This document shows positions 61,804 through 64,000 of a stretch of DNA of 64,000 bases, one piece after another (within the stretch, counting starts at the first letter, position 1; each line of letters begins with the position of its first letter). The notes beneath the pieces were generated by a model, which saw nothing but the letters and a program-made list of their open reading frames with translations, had not been told where the DNA came from and did not search any database. The DNA is from Procambarus clarkii (taxonomy: Eukaryota; Arthropoda; Malacostraca; Decapoda; Cambaridae). The position numbers and the translations under genes are program-made. Where the stretch lies: assembly GCF_040958095.1 (NCBI RefSeq), contig NC_091180.1:6790051-6854050 (forward strand). Direction: 5' to 3'.

Positions 61804-61920
61804 GCCAGGACCCCGCCGTCCGCCCCAGAAACTGACTCGTCTCAGAATTCCAAATGAACTTCTTAAAATTACTCTGCTGGCCGGCATAGAGCCGCTGCCT
61901 GTCCTGGTCGCCGCCTCCAT
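61804..61920 (-). CDS. ATP1B/nrv: Na+/K+-ATPase beta, alternative first exon 1b
   Basis: The minus strand here encodes DQDRQRLYAGQQ, then FKKFIWNSE and FLGRTAGSW, then donor GTGAGT in phase 1. It is parallel to exon 1a in motif, length and phase, and would splice to exon 2 with CTT (Leu). The strong Kozak start CACCATGG at 61920 is one base out of frame with this homologous reading. The homologous frame has no ATG from 62038 down to the exon, so either a base is missing from this assembly around 61908-61912 or the true start is in an upstream exon. The start given is therefore tentative. Confidence 0.75.
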
Positions 61921-62179
61921 GGTGACAAGACCTACTAGACCACACTGCCGTGACCTGACCCCTCCTGCTGCTGCGGCACCTCCCCCCCCCACCTGCGGCA
62001 CCTCCCCCCCACCACCACCACTCACCAGCGCATGCCTCACCCCTCAGGTAATAACACCACCTGCATCATGCCACCCCTGGCCAGTCTGGGCCCCGGCGCC
62101 ACACCTCTGGCCCTCCCTCGCCTCAGGGGCCCGCGCCACCATTAACCTAAATCGATACAAACTCCCGCTCAATACTCAC

Positions 62180-62294
62180 TCCATGAGGTCCCCGTGCGGC
62201 CCAGGAACTCTTTCTTTTCAGAGTTCCATAAATACTTCTTGAAGCTGTCATCACGCTCAGCAATGTTTCTGTAGAGAGTGTTGTTGTCCGCCAT
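62180..62294 (-). CDS. ATP1B/nrv: Na+/K+-ATPase beta, first coding exon 1a
   Basis: The ATG at 62294 opens a 38-codon cytoplasmic N-terminus beginning [10 protein letters not shown] and ending FLGRTGTSW, followed by a clean GTGAGT donor (phase 1). The block FKKYLWNSE plus FLGRT is the conserved juxtamembrane signature of invertebrate beta subunits. The leftover base A joins TT of exon 2 to give Ile just before the transmembrane helix. This is the upstream of two alternative first exons, so its promoter should lie to the right of about 62310. I see no convincing TATA box there. Confidence 0.93.
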
Positions 62295-62299
62295 CCTGG

Positions 62300-62840
62300 C
62301 TGGCCTCTTCCTCACTGCCGACTCCTGCCGCACTGATCAATACTCGGGCCGCTCCTTCCCTGCCAGGCCAGAGGCTCGCGTGCTAGCTACACAACCTAAT
62401 GCTATAATTATCTTCCACAATTGACTTTCCTTCTACATAAATCTTTCAAATCCCTTTGTTTCTTGTTTGTCTTTACACGTAAACTTCATAGGTATATTAT
62501 TTTAACATTTCAGATTTATATTATTGTTGTCGTTATTGCGTTTCTATGCTCGGATAGACTACACTTTTTTAGGGTACTTTTGTGAATGCTTACAGCCGAC
62601 AATATTTGAGCAAAACGAGACACTGGTTTGAGTAACTATCCTAGCCTTTATTTATACAATATTTCTCAAGTCCTGATTACTACTCAACACGTTTCACCAA
62701 ACACTTAACCCACCCTCACCATAACTTATATTCTGAATACCAACTGTGAGTATTTTACTTCCCTGTAATTCTCAAACAAATAGTGTCATATATTGGCTAG
62801 GCAACGCGACCATCATGTCGTCCTGTGACCCCTAACAAAC
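62300..62840. other. 5' flank of exon 1a
   Basis: No coding frame. GC-rich to about 62390 (5' UTR and core promoter expected here), AT-rich beyond. I find no clear TATA or initiator match. Confidence 0.5.
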
Positions 62841-62844
62841 TCTA

Positions 62845-62900
62845 ATTTAAATAATAATAATAATAATAATCATTATTATAATCATAATAATAATAATATA
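62845..62900. repeat. (AAT)n/(ATT)n microsatellite
   Basis: AATAATAATAAT runs with an inverted ATTATTATAAT stretch in the middle. Confidence 0.9.
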
Positions 62901-63012
62901 TTCACAGGAAGGTACGATGGGCTGGTGAGATTACATAAGATTAGTATTTATACATTCAAGCAACGCCACTAACACTCATAGCGTTTCGGGCAGTCCTTAG
63001 TCTTAAAAATAT
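62900..63012 (-). repeat. SINE S4 tail fragment
   Basis: CATAGCGTTTCGGGCAGTCC and AACGCCACTAACACTCATAG are the reverse complement of the S4 tail at 25790-25830. The tRNA-like head is absent. Confidence 0.7.
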
Positions 63013-63099
63013 ATTTTAAATATTTTAAATATTAAATAAATATTTAAAATAAAAAACTTTAATTAAACAATATCAGGTAAGATTGATTTTTAATGAACA

Positions 63100-63960
63100 A
63101 TTGAAATTGAAATTGAAATAAGTTTATTGATGTAAAATACACACAAAGGGATGAGGTAGCTCAAGCTATTCTCACCCCGTTCAGTACATCGTGTTAATAC
63201 ATACATAGACACACATCACAAACAATAAACATATTACCAAACATTCTGAGAGATAAACATATACATTTCCTAAATGAACAAAGTAAGGTATATACAGCAA
63301 TGTGCTGCTACCCTATTCTACATGAGATATTACCCAGTATAGATCAAAAACTAGCTAAAGGTTCAACTAATATTCCCATCTCACAGGATGGTTAGTCATA
63401 CATGGAGTCAGGGGAGATAATACCTCCCTTAATACAAAACAAATCAACTATGACTAAAATTCAGGCGAGAACATAAAATGTGAGGCTGGTATATTAGCCC
63501 CCACTAGCAGTCTGGGTCAGCATATCAGGTGAGATGAAAAGGTACATTATAGCAAGGTTTTATATCAAGAAATAACTACAATAAAATTGAGAGCGGTGAT
63601 TGCACTGGTAAAGATATGTCTTAAGTACTAATATCGGGGAAGTGGGTAGTACAAGATACAGTGTGAGTTGGAAGCACAAGGTAGGAAACTATGAGGATGA
63701 AGTTAGGTACTTTTTGGTCTTATTTTTGAATAGGGCATTGGTTGGACAATTGTTTAATTCACCAGGAAGTGAGTTCCAAAGACTGGGTCCTTTTATTTGC
63801 TGGGAGTGTTTACACAGATTTAGTCTGACTCTGGGGATATTAAAGATATATTTATTCCTGGTGTGGTGCTCATGGGTTCTATTACACCTATCAAGGAAAA
63901 GTTTCAAATCAAGATTAGCATTTAGGAACAAGGTTTTATATATGTAAACACCACATAAAA
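63100..63960 (-). pseudogene. LINE 3' end: RT C-terminus and 3' UTR
   Basis: Minus frame at about 63931-63689: LDRCNRTHEHHTRNKYIFN, RVRLNLCKHSQQIKGPSLWN, LPGELNNCPTNALFKNKTKK. This matches the C-terminal NTR...GP..WN..P motif of several LINE clades. A 3' UTR of about 550 bp follows, with AATAAA near 63125 and a terminal repeat of TTTCAA at about 63101. It is cut by the window edge or truncated on the 5' side. Confidence 0.6.
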
Positions 63961-64000
63961 AATGTGTGGAATGGGTGTATGCTTAGTATGTTAAGGGACT

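Larger units (their letters stand above)
18955..62300 (-). other. ATP1B/nrv: Na+/K+-ATPase beta subunit gene (whole transcription unit)
   Basis: Gene-level entry. The product is the single-pass type II glycoprotein-family subunit that pairs with the catalytic alpha subunit of the plasma-membrane sodium pump and is needed for its folding and delivery. In decapods the pump drives gill and antennal-gland ion transport. Seven exons join in phase (115+147+120+182+120+163+104 nt = 951 nt, 316 residues plus stop), a normal length for the family. Order in the protein: cytoplasmic tail with FLGRT (exon 1), transmembrane helix (exon 2), MGFRPLP segment (3), PYEGTSDQ and four Cys (4), fifth Cys with CEGENPAD and [14 protein letters not shown] (6), final Cys and C-terminus (7). 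All introns begin GT and end AG. Intron sizes are about 32 kb, 5.1 kb, 100, 424, 456 and 3237 bp. The family is certain; the exact paralogue is not. Confidence 0.95.

Overview
This is intron-rich, repeat-dense animal DNA. It has spliced exons with GT/AG borders, tRNA-derived SINEs, several non-LTR retrotransposon clades, a Penelope-like element, a Helitron and long minisatellites. The interspersed repeats are of types I associate with decapod crustacean genomes (crayfish, lobster, crab); I cannot name the species from the sequence alone. No bacterial operon, CRISPR array or complete viral genome is visible.

The one host gene I can support is a Na+/K+-ATPase beta subunit (nervana/ATP1B family) on the minus strand. 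It runs from about 62.3 kb down to about 18.96 kb. Seven coding exons reconstruct in phase to 316 residues: 1a 62294-62180, 2 29726-29580, 3 24504-24385, 4 24284-24103, 5 23678-23559, 6 23102-22940, 7 19702-19599. A second, alternative first exon (1b) ends at 61804. Both first exons end in phase 1 and can splice to exon 2. This resembles Drosophila nrv2, which makes isoforms differing in the cytoplasmic N-terminus. The poly(A) signal is at 18977-18982. Intron 1 is over 32 kb and holds most of the accessory sequence.

Layout: (i) 0.6-18.4 kb is a nest of degraded retrotransposons. It has three copies of one Jockey/I-type LINE with a zinc-knuckle ORF1 (minus), two pieces of a CR1-like LINE, a Penelope-like element with a GIY-YIG domain (plus), and an I-type LINE with RNase H (plus). 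(ii) 18.9-29.7 kb is the 3' part of the beta-subunit gene, with SINEs and an internally deleted Tigger/pogo transposon in its introns. (iii) 29.7-61.8 kb is intron 1. It holds a Helitron with a 159-bp perfect palindrome and a nested SINE, a MITE with 64-bp perfect terminal repeats, CR1-like LINE remnants, many SINEs, an array of cAMP-response-element palindromes at 40-bp spacing, and six minisatellites. The five largest of these are C-rich on the plus strand, so G-rich in the pre-mRNA. (iv) 61.8-62.3 kb holds the alternative first exons, and beyond them lie a microsatellite, a SINE tail and the 3' end of another LINE.

Most long open reading frames in the window (for example the 400-690 codon frames at 34.5-36, 49-52 and 56-57.6 kb) are products of stop-free tandem repeats and are not genes.
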